A stretch of DNA of 61,966 nt from Bacteroidaceae bacterium (GTDB taxonomy: Bacteria; Bacteroidota; Bacteroidia; Bacteroidales; Bacteroidaceae): assembly GCA_017467885.1 (NCBI GenBank), contig JAFUKC010000030.1, positions 1 to 61,966 of the forward strand. Reading direction: 5' to 3'. Shown here piece after piece: positions 15,187 through 23,986 of this stretch. Both the position numbers and the translations under genes were made by a program. The first letter of the stretch is position 1. Each line of letters opens with the position of its first letter. Below the pieces are notes generated by a model that was given only the letters and a program-made list of their open reading frames with translations, was not told the DNA's origin and ran no database searches.

Positions 15187-18078
15187 TTACAGTTTCTGTT
15201 TAACTTCCACCTCGGTGAAGGTTTCGATAATATCGCCCACCTTGATGTCATCCTGTCCCACAAGGCTGATACCACACTCGAAGTTTGTACCAACCTCCTT
15301 GACGTCATCCTTGAAACGTTTTAAGGCGGCAAGGTTCCCGGTGTGTATGACTATACCGTCGCGGATAAGGCGTGCTCTGTCAGTACGTTTTACTCTGCCT
15401 TCACGAACCATGCATCCGGCAACGGTACCAACTTTGCTGATGTGGAATGTTTCGCGAACCTCTATTGTTGCAGTTACTTCCTCCTTGACAATAGGTGCAA
15501 GCATACCTTCCATGGCAGCTTTTACCTCTTCTATGGCATCATATATGATAGAGTATATGCGTATATCCACACCCTCGTTTTCGGCAACTTTACGCGCCAT
15601 AACCGAAGGACGAACCTGGAAACCGACGATGATGGCGTCGGATGCTGCAGCCAGGCTTACATCCGATTCCGAAATCTGTCCCACAGCCTTGTGTATTACG
15701 TTCACCTGTATTGTTTCGGTTGATAGTTTTATGAGTGAGTCGCTCAAAGCCTCGATTGAACCGTCCACGTCACCTTTTACAATGATATTCAATGTTTGGA
15801 ATGTTCCAAGAGCTATGCGGCGGCCAACCTCATCGAGTGTAAGCATCTTCTGGGTGCGCAGGCCTTGCTCGCGTTGTAATTGTTCACGTTTTCCTGTTAT
15901 TTCGCGTGCTTCACGCTCACTCTCTACAACATTGAAAATATCACCTGCTGCAGGTGCACCGTTGAGGCCCAGAATAAGCGCAGGTTCGGCAGGCTTAACC
16001 TCGTTAATACGTTGGTTACGTTCGTTGAAGATGGCTTTTACTTTTCCCCATTGTGTACCGGCAACAACAATGTCACCGATGCGTAAAGTTCCGTTCTGCA
16101 CAAGAACTGTTGCCACATATCCGCGACCTTTGTCGAGAGTAGATTCGATAACCGAACCTGTAGCTTTACGGTTGGGGTTTGCTTTAAGGTCGAGTAATTC
16201 GGCTTCTAAAAGAACCTTCTCCATAAGTTCTTCCACACCCATACCTTTTTTTGCTGAAATTTCCTGTGATTGGTATTTTCCGCCCCAATCTTCAACAAGC
16301 ATATTCATCTGTGCCAGTTCCTCTTTGATACGGTTGGGGTCGGCTGCAGGCTTATCGACTTTGTTTATTGCAAATACGATGGGAACACCGGCTGCCATGG
16401 CATGGTTGATTGCCTCTTTTGTCTGTGGCATCACATTGTCGTCGGCTGCGATGATGATGATTGCAATGTCGGTAATCTTTGCACCACGGGCACGCATGGC
16501 TGTAAATGCCTCATGACCGGGGGTGTCGAGGAATGTGATGTGTTTGCCGTTCTCCATCTTGACGTTGTAGGCACCGATGTGCTGGGTGATACCTCCGGCT
16601 TCACCGGCAATAACATTCGATTTACGTATGTAGTCGAGCAGAGATGTCTTTCCATGGTCTACGTGTCCCATGACAGTGATGATTGGTGCACGTGGTAACA
16701 AATCGTCCTCTTTGTCTACTTCTTCTTCTATTGCATTGGCAACTTCGGCACTTACATATTCGGTTGTGAAGCCAAACTCTTCGGCAACAATGTTAATTGT
16801 TTCGGCATCAAGACGTTGGTTGATGGATACCATGATTCCGATGCTCATACATGTGGCAATAACTTGTGTAACCGAGATGTTCATCATGCTTGCAAGCTCA
16901 TTGGCGGTGACAAATTCTGTAAGTTTTAGAACCTTGCTTTGTTCCATCTCGTTCATTGCAATCTGTTGCTGGCGTTCGGCAGCTTGTTCGCGTTTGTCCT
17001 TACGGTATTTTGCGGCTTTGCCCTTGCCACGATTGGTAAGGCGTTCGAGTGTCTCTTTTATCTGTTTAGATACATCTTCGTCGTTGATTACATCGGCTTT
17101 GTCAAAGCGTTTGTGCTTGTTGTCGCGGTCGCGTCGGCTGCCTTGTGACGGGTTGTTGCCTCCGTTGTTGTTTTTGTTGCGGTTGCCCGACCATTCTTGT
17201 TGCTCGGCATTACCTTCCTGGGCAATGTTTACTCTTTGATTGCCTATGCGTGCGCGTTTTTTCTTTTGCGAATTGCCTTCGTTGTTGCCGTTTCTTTGAG
17301 CACTCTCTTTTTGTTGTTTCCGTTGCTCTTCTCGTTGTCTGTCTTTCTCTTCACGTTCTTTTCTTTTCTCCTCTTTGCTCTTCTTCTTGGGACGTGTAGA
17401 TTGGTTTATCGACGATAGGTCGATTTTGCCAACGATATTCAGATTTGGCTTTACTTCGTTTATTTTTGTGAGGGAGGGTTGGGGCGCAACCTCGGCTTTC
17501 GGCTGTTCGGGCGCATCAACCTCTTTAGGAGCAACTTCTGGGGCCGATTCTTTCTCTTTTACCGGCTCGGCGGGCTGTTCTACGGGCTTTTTATCTTCAA
17601 TTATTTCCACCTTCTGCACCGGAGCCTTTTCTATCTTGTTCTGCTCTTTTTCTTTTGTCTTCTTGGCCGGTTTGCGGTTAAGAGCATCGAGGTCGATACT
17701 GCCCATTATTTTAATCTGTGGTTGCTCGGTCTTTTTTTCGGGCTCGGTTACAGGTTCTTTAACATCGGGCTTTTCTGTTACAACAGCTTTAACGGGTTCT
17801 GCAACTATCTCTTTCTCTTCGCTCTTTTCTGCTGCTTTGGGGCTCTCGCTTACTGTAGTATTCTTTGATTTGTTCTGTCGCTCCTTTGTGAATTTGTCCG
17901 ATTGCATACGGACGCTTTTATCGGCACTGAACGCTTCCATAAGAAGGTTGTAACCATCTTCGGGAACAACGGCGTTGGGGTCTTCTTTTATGTCGAAGCC
18001 CTTCTTCTGCAGGAATTCCACGATAGTGTTCAATCCTATGTTCAGTTCTTTTTGTACTTTATTAAGTCTAATCTTCAT
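15187..18078 (-). CDS. infB: Translation initiation factor IF-2
   Basis: IF-2 is the GTPase that delivers initiator tRNA to the ribosome and promotes subunit joining. 963 residues: a short N-terminal IF2_N helix domain ([26 protein letters not shown]), a highly charged linker to about 380 rich in Lys/Glu/Pro/Gln/Asn, a second IF2_N-like segment ([15 protein letters not shown]), the G domain with [13 protein letters not shown] and NKVDKP, then the beta-barrel and C-terminal fMet-tRNA-binding domains. The ATG at 18078 gives a complete N-terminal domain. A palindromic repeat lies in the 83-base gap behind nusA. Confidence 0.97.
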   Translation of the reverse strand: MKIRLNKVQKELNIGLNTIVEFLQKKGFDIKEDPNAVVPEDGYNLLMEAFSADKSVRMQSDKFTKERQNKSKNTTVSESPKAAEKSEEKEIVAEPVKAVVTEKPDVKEPVTEPEKKTEQPQIKIMGSIDLDALNRKPAKKTKEKEQNKIEKAPVQKVEIIEDKKPVEQPAEPVKEKESAPEVAPKEVDAPEQPKAEVAPQPSLTKINEVKPNLNIVGKIDLSSINQSTRPKKKSKEEKRKEREEKDRQREEQRKQQKESAQRNGNNEGNSQKKKRARIGNQRVNIAQEGNAEQQEWSGNRNKNNNGGNNPSQGSRRDRDNKHKRFDKADVINDEDVSKQIKETLERLTNRGKGKAAKYRKDKREQAAERQQQIAMNEMEQSKVLKLTEFVTANELASMMNISVTQVIATCMSIGIMVSINQRLDAETINIVAEEFGFTTEYVSAEVANAIEEEVDKEDDLLPRAPIITVMGHVDHGKTSLLDYIRKSNVIAGEAGGITQHIGAYNVKMENGKHITFLDTPGHEAFTAMRARGAKITDIAIIIIAADDNVMPQTKEAINHAMAAGVPIVFAINKVDKPAADPNRIKEELAQMNMLVEDWGGKYQSQEISAKKGMGVEELMEKVLLEAELLDLKANPNRKATGSVIESTLDKGRGYVATVLVQNGTLRIGDIVVAGTQWGKVKAIFNERNQRINEVKPAEPALILGLNGAPAAGDIFNVVESEREAREITGKREQLQREQGLRTQKMLTLDEVGRRIALGTFQTLNIIVKGDVDGSIEALSDSLIKLSTETIQVNVIHKAVGQISESDVSLAAASDAIIVGFQVRPSVMARKVAENEGVDIRIYSIIYDAIEEVKAAMEGMLAPIVKEEVTATIEVRETFHISKVGTVAGCMVREGRVKRTDRARLIRDGIVIHTGNLAALKRFKDDVKEVGTNFECGISLVGQDDIKVGDIIETFTEVEVKQKL

Positions 18079-18093
18079 TCGTTGTCTTTTTTA

Positions 18094-18157
18094 AGAAACT
18101 GTTTCGTTATATGAGATGTTTATATGGAACTGTTTTGCAAATTATAAAACAGTTTCT
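18094..18157. repeat. AGAAACTGTTT palindrome between nusA and infB
   Basis: Arms AGAAACTGTTT (18094-18104) and AAACAGTTTCT (18147-18157) are exact 11-base reverse complements around 42 bases, which contain a further half-copy (GGAACTGTTTT). The arm resembles the ends of the larger repeat at 38172 and 60325. It lies inside the operon, so transcripts carry it. Confidence 0.6.
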
Positions 18158-18161
18158 CTGT

Positions 18162-19442
18162 TTATAGGCTGTCTTCAGACTCTTTCTCTTCTTCAAATTC
18201 GGCTTTCAATACACTTATCACGTGGTCTACTGTATCTTCTTCGAGGTCGGTCTTCTCGACAAGTTTTTCGCGAGGTGTATTCAATACGGCTCTTGCTGTG
18301 TCGAGACCAATCTTCTTTATTTCGCTTATTACCCATTCGTCTATTTCGTCGGCAAATTCGTCGAGATAGATGTCATCCTCTTGTGTGTTTTCCTCTATTT
18401 CGCGATATACATCGATTGTGTATTCGGTGAGCATACTTGCAAGTTTGATGTTCAGACCGTTTTTACCGATGGCCAATGACACCTCCTCGGGCTTCAGATA
18501 TACATCGGCAGTTTTCTTCTCTTCATCGAGATAGATTGTAAATACTTTTGCGGGGCTCAATGCGCGTTTGATGAACAATTCGATGTTTGATGTGTAGTTG
18601 ATAACATCGATATTTTCGTTACGCAACTCGCGTACAATGCCGTGGATGCGTGAGCCTTTTACACCAACACATGCACCAACGGGGTCGATACGTTCATCGT
18701 ATGTCTCTACGGCAATCTTTGCACGTTCGCCGGGGATGCGGGCAATCTTCTTTATGGTGATGAGGCCATCGTTGATTTCGGGTACTTCCAACTCGAAAAG
18801 GCGTTGCAGGAATACTGGTGATGTGCGGCTCAATATAATCTTGGGATTGTTGTTCTGGTTGTCGACACGTGCCACTACTGCACGAACATTGTCGCCTTTA
18901 CGGTAGAAATCAGACGGTATCTGTTCGGTCTTGGGCAATATTAATTCGTTACCTTCGTCATCGAGCAGAAGAATCTCTTTTTTCCATATCTGGTAGACTT
19001 CGCCACTAACGATTGTTCCTACTTTTTCGTTGTATTTGTTGTACAGGCTGTCTTTTTCGAGCTCCAATATTTTTGAAGCCAATGTCTGACGCAAGTTTAG
19101 AATTGCGCGACGCCCAAACTCGGCGAAATTTACAATCTCGCTCACCTCTTCACCCTCTTCGAAGGTGTCGTCGATAAGCTGTGCTTCACTCAATGCAATT
19201 TCGAAATTACTGTCTTTAACATCGCTGTCGGCAACTACTGTGCGACGGCGTTGTATCTCGAAGTCGCCACGGTCGGGATTGATAATGACCGAGTAGTTCT
19301 CGTCGGTACCAAACATGTTTATCAGCACCTTGCGGAAGCTCTCCTCAAGTACGCTGATCATTGTGGTGCGGTCGATGTTTTTCGACTCTTTGAATTCTTG
19401 AAATGTATCAAGAAGGCTGATGGTTTCGTCTTTCTTTGCCAT
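18162..19442 (-). CDS. nusA: Transcription elongation/termination factor NusA
   Basis: NusA binds RNA polymerase and affects pausing, termination and antitermination. The 426 residues contain the N-terminal polymerase-binding domain (LLDTFQEFKESKNID), an S1 domain (VGTIVSGEVYQIWKKEILL), and two KH domains (GACVGVKGSRIHGIVREL and SLAIGKNGLNIKLASML). A short acidic C-terminal part follows (AEFEEEKESEDSL), without the long acidic-repeat tail of E. coli NusA; this length is usual in the phylum. It is second in the operon after rimP. Confidence 0.96.
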   Translation of the reverse strand: MAKKDETISLLDTFQEFKESKNIDRTTMISVLEESFRKVLINMFGTDENYSVIINPDRGDFEIQRRRTVVADSDVKDSNFEIALSEAQLIDDTFEEGEEVSEIVNFAEFGRRAILNLRQTLASKILELEKDSLYNKYNEKVGTIVSGEVYQIWKKEILLLDDEGNELILPKTEQIPSDFYRKGDNVRAVVARVDNQNNNPKIILSRTSPVFLQRLFELEVPEINDGLITIKKIARIPGERAKIAVETYDERIDPVGACVGVKGSRIHGIVRELRNENIDVINYTSNIELFIKRALSPAKVFTIYLDEEKKTADVYLKPEEVSLAIGKNGLNIKLASMLTEYTIDVYREIEENTQEDDIYLDEFADEIDEWVISEIKKIGLDTARAVLNTPREKLVEKTDLEEDTVDHVISVLKAEFEEEKESEDSL

Positions 19443-19493
19443 TTTTATATATTTTATATTTAAATTCTTGTAATGTTGCCGGTGTACAAACTG

Positions 19494-19961
19494 TTATTTG
19501 AACGCTATCAGGTATTTTGCATATTTAATATCGTTGTATGCAAACGGTAAATCCTTCTCTACAAGTTGTGGGCGCTTTGCTCCTTCGAGCTTCTCTTTTG
19601 TGGTTACTGTGAGGATGAATTGTTGCTCGTCGGCGCTTTTAAGTACACCCTTGTGCTTTTTGCCATCTTTACCCAATACTTCAATCTCTTTTCCTATGTG
19701 ATTGATATATTGCTGAAGAACCTTGAACGGTTGCCCCAAACCGGCAGAACCAACCTCCAACTCGTAATCTTCTGTTTCGCGACTCAATCCGGCTTCAATA
19801 TATCGGCTCAGGTCGGCACAGTCTTCAATCCATACTCCATCGGCATGGTCTATCTCTACAGTGATTTTGTCGTCTTTGCTTACTGTAATGTCCACTAAAA
19901 AGTACTCTTTCTCGGCGAGCCACTCACTGGTTAATTCAATTACTTTTTGTTTGTCGATCAT
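19494..19961 (-). CDS. rimP: Ribosome maturation factor RimP
   Basis: RimP is a small-subunit assembly factor that aids 5S-independent 30S maturation. The 155-residue protein has the alpha/beta N-domain with DKITVEIDHADGVWIEDCADLSRYIE and YELEVGSAGLGQPF, where other bacteria have the VSSPG-type motif, plus a C-terminal SH3-like domain (GKEIEVLGKDGKKHKGVLKSA). It opens the nusA-infB operon as in most bacteria. A good promoter and a terminator-like hairpin stand upstream. Confidence 0.93.
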   Translation of the reverse strand: MIDKQKVIELTSEWLAEKEYFLVDITVSKDDKITVEIDHADGVWIEDCADLSRYIEAGLSRETEDYELEVGSAGLGQPFKVLQQYINHIGKEIEVLGKDGKKHKGVLKSADEQQFILTVTTKEKLEGAKRPQLVEKDLPFAYNDIKYAKYLIAFK

Positions 19962-20006
19962 AGGTTTGATACTCTTCTGTTATAGAATATTTAGTGTGGT
20001 ATTATG

Positions 20007-20031
20007 AAAAGAGGGGCTTGTCAGCCCCTCT
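20007..20031 (-). terminator. Terminator-like hairpin in the rimP-nusA leader (possible attenuator)
   Basis: On the transcribed strand a 9-bp GC-rich stem (AGAGGGGCT, TGAC-type tetraloop, AGCCCCTCT) is followed by TTTT. It lies downstream of the predicted transcription start (about 20044) and 46 bases before rimP, so it sits in the operon leader, where it could stop transcription early. Confidence 0.6.
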
Positions 20032-20050
20032 CAAATCATCAATTACAGTG

Positions 20051-20082
20051 CAAATGTAGTAATAATTAATACTACTTCCAAA
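20051..20082 (-). promoter_or_regulatory. Promoter of the rimP-nusA-infB-suf operon
   Basis: On the minus strand TTTG (20082-20079) and TACATTTG (20058-20051) are 20 bases apart, a near-perfect Bacteroidota promoter. Start predicted near 20044. Confidence 0.75.
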
Positions 20083-20108
20083 TGTTTGCATCTTTTTTAC
20101 ATATAATA

Positions 20109-20139
20109 TTGATAAATATTGTATTCTTTTTTATCTTCG
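20109..20139 (+). promoter_or_regulatory. Promoter of the small membrane protein gene
   Basis: TTG (20109-20111), a 20-base spacer and TATCTTCG (20132-20139) point rightwards. The start near 20146 lies 24 bases before the chosen ATG and rules out an in-frame ATG at 20119. Confidence 0.6.
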
Positions 20140-20169
20140 CGGCAACATTTTCTTTGTAAAATAGTTGAT

Positions 20170-20574
20170 ATGCGCAGGAATAAGGGATGCGAATCCAATA
20201 TGAGGTTTCTTTTCGGTGGAGTTGTTTTTTATATAGTATTGGTATTTACGGTGCTGATATTCTGCTTCTTTACGTTTTATCGATTCTGGCACGATTCGCC
20301 CGACTACTCGCAGATGTATCGGATAGCTTTTACGCACGAATATGCAGGCAGGTGCTATGATGTTTATATCAACGACAGTCTGTTGTACGAGGGACGTCCT
20401 GTTGATTCTGACAGTGTTTTGGCTGTACAGCGGTTTGCGACGGATAATGCGCTTCTGCTTGTCGATGCAAATACTCAAAAGGTTACAATCCTGCAGCTTG
20501 GTATTCCATGCAAGGTGCAGCTGGGCTTCGATGACTTGGGTGATTGTTGTATAAAAAAACGCGAAGAGTGGTAG
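20170..20574 (+). CDS. Small membrane-anchored protein of unknown function
   Basis: 134 residues. I chose ATG 20170 (MRRNKGCESNMRF) because the upstream in-frame ATG (20119) lies before the predicted transcription start; ATG 20200 is the alternative. Near the N-terminus is one strong transmembrane segment (FLFGGVVFYIVLVFTVLIFCFF), preceded by basic residues, so the C-terminal 95 residues should face the periplasm. That part has a short beta-rich look (YDVYINDSLLYEGRPVDSDSV). I do not recognise a family. It converges with the S41 protease gene, with 12 bases between stops. Confidence 0.7.
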   Translation: MRRNKGCESNMRFLFGGVVFYIVLVFTVLIFCFFTFYRFWHDSPDYSQMYRIAFTHEYAGRCYDVYINDSLLYEGRPVDSDSVLAVQRFATDNALLLVDANTQKVTILQLGIPCKVQLGFDDLGDCCIKKREEW

Positions 20575-20586
20575 CCGTAGATTATA

Positions 20587-22251
20587 CTATTTCTGCGTAG
20601 GATGCAGAATTGTGTCGTAACGTTTACGGTTGGCGAATATCTTATAGCATTCGTTCAGGTCGGTATCTTTACGCAGGTTATAGGTTATTTCGCCCTTTTG
20701 TCCGTAGTAACGCATTATTATTTCGTTGTTGAGCAATGTTCTGACATCTTTCGAGAAGTGGTCGAGGTCGTATTCTAAATTGTGTTGCAATTTCTTTTCG
20801 AGTGATGCGATCTCTTCCTTGGTTATCTCGGAATATCCCTCGAATTCTATCATGTCTTTAAGTTTGGCAAGTATTTTGCTGCTCTGCATGTCGTAGTTGA
20901 ATCCGGTTGAGATTAGATATTTTTTGAACTCTTTGTAGTCCTCATCCGAAATTTCGAAAATGTCGGCTGTTGCGATTGTGTCATGCTCTATGTAGTACTG
21001 GGTTGCATAGTCGAATATTGCCATATCTTGCAATAGGTAGAAAAGTAATGTGGTGAGTTTCTCGTTCTTTGGCTCGACGTCGGGGCGTATACCGCCTCCG
21101 TCACGTACTTCCCGGCCGGCTTCGGTGTAAAATACATTTGTAAGGCTGTCGGGGATTCGTTGTGCAACCCCCTCTTCATTGCGATGGCTGTAATCAAGGG
21201 CCTGGACACAACGTCCGCTTGGTATGTAATATTTAGCGGTAGTCAGTTTTAAATAGCCGTTGCCCGGTAAGTTGCGAGTGCTTTGTACGAGGCCCTTTCC
21301 GAATGTTCGTGTTCCTATTATCACTGCACGATCGAGGTCCTGAAGTGCTCCTGATACAATCTCCGCAGCCGATGCTGTTTGTCCGTCAACCAAAATTATA
21401 AGTGGCGATTCTGTATCTATAGGTTCGCGTGTGGTCTTATAGGTGCTGTCGGCTTGCTTTCTCTTTCCCTTCGTTGTTACGATTGTTTTTCCTTTCGGAA
21501 CAAAAAGGTTGACGATGTTGACCGATTCTGTCAGAGAACCGCCGCCATTGCCTCGCAGGTCGATAATGAATGCTTTTGCACCCTCTCCTTTAAGGTTTAT
21601 GATTGCCCGACGCATCTCTTTCGAGCATTCTTCGGTGAAACTTTCGAGTAAAATATATCCTATGCTGTCACGCAGTATGCCCTGGTATGTAATAGGTGGC
21701 ATTGCGATGCTTTCGCGCTCTATCTCTACCAAGAATGGCTTTTTTGTTCCGGGACGTTCTATCTCCAACTTTACTATGGTTCCCGGCTCGCCCCGTAACA
21801 GATGGCTTACACTGTCGGTGCCCATGCCGCGAACGTCAGTCCCGTTTATCCTTGCTATTGCATCGCCTATCTTAAGGCCGGCTTTTGCCGCCGGCAGGTT
21901 GTCGTATGGTTCGGCAATAACTGTCATCTTCTTGTCTGTGTGAAAGCGTATCATTGAACCTATGCCGGCGTATTTTCCTGTTATCATCATCTTCAATTCA
22001 TCCGACTCATCCTCGGGATAATATACGGTATACGGGTCGAGGCTTTCGAGCATCGAATTTATTCCGGCTGTAATCATTTTGCGAGGTTGTATGGAATCTA
22101 CATAGAACAGATTCAAATCTTTTACAACCCTGTTGAATATGCTTAATTGTTGTGACAGTTGAAAATTGTGCTTGTCGCTGTTGAATGCCAATGTGAAGAT
22201 TACACATGATAGGACTATCGGCAGTATAATGAATATTTTTTTCTTGCTCAT
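20587..22251 (-). CDS. S41-family C-terminal processing protease with PDZ domain
   Basis: Periplasmic serine protease of the Ctp/Prc group, which trims or degrades envelope proteins from their C-termini. With the start at 22251 it has 554 residues: an N-terminal membrane anchor or signal (IFIILPIVLSCVIFTLAF), a helical segment, a PDZ domain about 90-170 (GIGSMIRF, AAKAGLKIGDAI), and the S41 core with nucleophile S294 in GQTASAAE and general base K319 in RTFGKG. About 200 further residues after the core are specific to this lineage. An ATG at 22323 is rejected: a -7 box TATCTTCG (22320-22313) places the transcript start downstream of it. Confidence 0.9.
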   Translation of the reverse strand: MSKKKIFIILPIVLSCVIFTLAFNSDKHNFQLSQQLSIFNRVVKDLNLFYVDSIQPRKMITAGINSMLESLDPYTVYYPEDESDELKMMITGKYAGIGSMIRFHTDKKMTVIAEPYDNLPAAKAGLKIGDAIARINGTDVRGMGTDSVSHLLRGEPGTIVKLEIERPGTKKPFLVEIERESIAMPPITYQGILRDSIGYILLESFTEECSKEMRRAIINLKGEGAKAFIIDLRGNGGGSLTESVNIVNLFVPKGKTIVTTKGKRKQADSTYKTTREPIDTESPLIILVDGQTASAAEIVSGALQDLDRAVIIGTRTFGKGLVQSTRNLPGNGYLKLTTAKYYIPSGRCVQALDYSHRNEEGVAQRIPDSLTNVFYTEAGREVRDGGGIRPDVEPKNEKLTTLLFYLLQDMAIFDYATQYYIEHDTIATADIFEISDEDYKEFKKYLISTGFNYDMQSSKILAKLKDMIEFEGYSEITKEEIASLEKKLQHNLEYDLDHFSKDVRTLLNNEIIMRYYGQKGEITYNLRKDTDLNECYKIFANRKRYDTILHPTQK

Positions 22252-22492
22252 ATCAATTGGTAACTGTTTGTTATTCGAACGTAATTCCGAGTCACTTGGT
22301 TTATATTTTTTGCGAAGATACATTTTTGTGGCTTCATAATATCGAAATAGCCTGTTATTTTAATATAAAACATCTGTTTTTTGTTAAATAACGAGTGAAA
22401 ACTGATTTTTTTTGAAAAAAAACACCGATTTTCTTGCATGGTAAAAAATAATAGACTACTTTTGCATCGTCAATCAGAAAGGACAATAAAAT
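22252..22492. other. Intergenic region with two divergent promoters
   Basis: It contains the minus-strand -7 box TATCTTCG (22320-22313) for the protease and the plus-strand box TACTTTTG (22457-22464) for the tRNA. Between them is A/T-rich sequence with homopolymer runs; I see no gene. Confidence 0.6.
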
Positions 22493-22566
22493 TCTTCAAT
22501 AGCTCAGTTGGTTAGAGCACCTGACTGTTAATCAGGGGGTCGTAGGTTCAAGTCCTACTTGAAGAG
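22493..22566 (+). tRNA. tRNA-Asn (anticodon GTT)
   Basis: Cloverleaf: acceptor TCTTCAA/TTGAAGA with discriminator G, D arm AGCTCAGTTGGTTAGAGC, anticodon arm CTGACTGTTAATCAG with GTT at 22527-22529, T arm GTAGGTTCAAGTCCTAC. CCA is not encoded. A -7 box TACTTTTG lies 29 bases upstream and a terminator follows within four bases, so it is transcribed alone. It reads AAC/AAU. Confidence 0.96.
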
Positions 22567-22569
22567 CAA

Positions 22570-22597
22570 ATCGAGCAATAAAGTTGCTCGATTTTTT
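22570..22597 (+). terminator. Terminator of tRNA-Asn
   Basis: Stem ATCGAGCAA (22570-22578) with TTGCTCGAT (22584-22592), 5-base loop, then a T run to 22597. It follows the tRNA by only three bases. Confidence 0.9.
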
Positions 22598-22612
22598 ATT
22601 TGTATAAATGAA

Positions 22613-22652
22613 AATATATAAGCATGAATCACACGATTCATGCTTATATATT
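22613..22652 (-). terminator. Terminator of pta-ackA
   Basis: Perfect 18-bp arms (22613-22630 and 22635-22652) around ACAC, 30 bases past the ackA stop; on the minus strand a short TTTT follows. Being nearly symmetrical, it may also back up the tRNA terminator. Confidence 0.75.
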
Positions 22653-22681
22653 AAAAAGGAGTTTTTGTGTTGAAAATTGAA

Positions 22682-23887
22682 TTATTTCAACTCTTTTACA
22701 ATCTCATATGTGTCACTTGCAATCATTAATTCTTCGTCTGTGGGTATAAGCAATACTTTTACCTTTGAAGCCGGTGTGGAAAGTGTACATTCTTCGCCAT
22801 GCATTCTCTTGTTTAAATCATGGTCGAGTTCTACACCAAGGAACTCTAAACCGGCGAGTGTCTCTTCGCGACAATCGGCCTGGTTCTCTCCTACGCCACC
22901 TGCAAAAACAATTGCATCAACACCACCCATTGCAGCCGCATATGCTCCGATATATTTCTTTATACGGTAGAAATACATATTGATGGCAAGCTCGGCATTT
23001 TTGTTTCCGCTATCGGCAGCTGCCTTGGTTTCACGCATATCCGATGAAACTCCCGACACGCCGGCTAATCCCGATTTTTTGTTCAAAAGGTCGGACAGTC
23101 CATGTGCATCGATGTTAAGTTTCTCCATAATGAAAGGTATTGCTCCCGGGTCTACATCGCCACTGCGCGTACCCATCATAAGCCCTTCGAGCGGTGTCAG
23201 TCCCATGGATGTGTCGATGCTTTTTCCGTCTTTAACGGCTGATACCGAGCCTCCGTTTCCAATATGGCATGTGATGATACGGCTGCCCTCGGCAGGGATG
23301 TTGAGTATTTCGAGTGCACGTTTTGTGACGTAGCGATGTGATGTTCCATGGAAACCGTATCGGCGTACTCCGTATTTTGTATAGAGTTCGTAGGGTAGTG
23401 CATACATGTAGGCATAATCGGGCATTGTCTGGTGGAACGATGTGTCGAATACGCCCACCTGTGGCATTTCGGGGGCAATGGCCTTTACGGCGTTTACACC
23501 TTTAAGGTTTGCCGGGTTGTGCAAAGGTGCAAGGTCGTTACATGCTTCAAAGTCTTTCAATACCTCATCGGTAAGCAGTGTCGATTTGCTGAATTTCTCA
23601 CCACCATGTACCATGCGATGGCCCACTGCGTCAATTTCGGTTATCGATTTAAGAGTGCCGTATTTCTCTCCTGTGATTGTATCAATGATAAGACTTACAC
23701 CGGCAGTATGCTCGGGTATATCCTTATATATAATCTCCTTTTCACCGTTAGGCAATGTGAGTTTCAAGAACGAGCCTTCAAGACCTATTTTTTCGATACC
23801 GCCTTTGGCAAGTACCTCTTTTGTTTCAATGTCGAACAATTGGTATTTTATAGATGAACTGCCACAGTTCAGAACTAATATTTTCAT
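22682..23887 (-). CDS. ackA: Acetate kinase
   Basis: Converts acetyl phosphate and ADP to acetate and ATP, the energy-yielding last step of acetate fermentation. The 401 residues start with the phosphate-binding MKILVLNCGSSSIKYQLFD and contain HRMVHGGEKF, the FHGTSHRYV motif, ITCHIGNGGSV and FAGGVGEN, all acetate kinase signatures. It follows pta on the same strand with a 99-base gap holding two hairpins, so the pair forms the usual Pta-Ack route, possibly with different yields of the two proteins. Confidence 0.97.
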   Translation of the reverse strand: MKILVLNCGSSSIKYQLFDIETKEVLAKGGIEKIGLEGSFLKLTLPNGEKEIIYKDIPEHTAGVSLIIDTITGEKYGTLKSITEIDAVGHRMVHGGEKFSKSTLLTDEVLKDFEACNDLAPLHNPANLKGVNAVKAIAPEMPQVGVFDTSFHQTMPDYAYMYALPYELYTKYGVRRYGFHGTSHRYVTKRALEILNIPAEGSRIITCHIGNGGSVSAVKDGKSIDTSMGLTPLEGLMMGTRSGDVDPGAIPFIMEKLNIDAHGLSDLLNKKSGLAGVSGVSSDMRETKAAADSGNKNAELAINMYFYRIKKYIGAYAAAMGGVDAIVFAGGVGENQADCREETLAGLEFLGVELDHDLNKRMHGEECTLSTPASKVKVLLIPTDEELMIASDTYEIVKELK

Positions 23888-23919
23888 GTTTGTATTTATA
23901 TATTGTTTTTAAATAATAT

Positions 23920-23966
23920 CCTCCCCTTCACATAAAAAATGAAGGGGAGGTGTCCCCGAAGGGACA
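23920..23966 (-). repeat. Two adjacent hairpins between pta and ackA
   Basis: Stem 1: CCTCCCCTTCA (23920-23930) with TGAAGGGGAGG (23940-23950), perfect 11 bp. Stem 2: TGTCCC (23951-23956) with GGGACA (23961-23966) around CGAA; on the transcribed strand this reads C(UUCG)G, an unusually stable tetraloop. No T run follows, so they are more likely processing or stability elements than terminators. Confidence 0.75.
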
Positions 23967-23986
23967 GGTGGGTTGGGATTTATCTG

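Noticed and set aside
15173-16516. 447-codon plus-strand frame opposite infB
   Set aside because: Antisense to the IF-2 G domain; composition (Ser/Thr/Met-rich) reflects the reverse of conserved codons.
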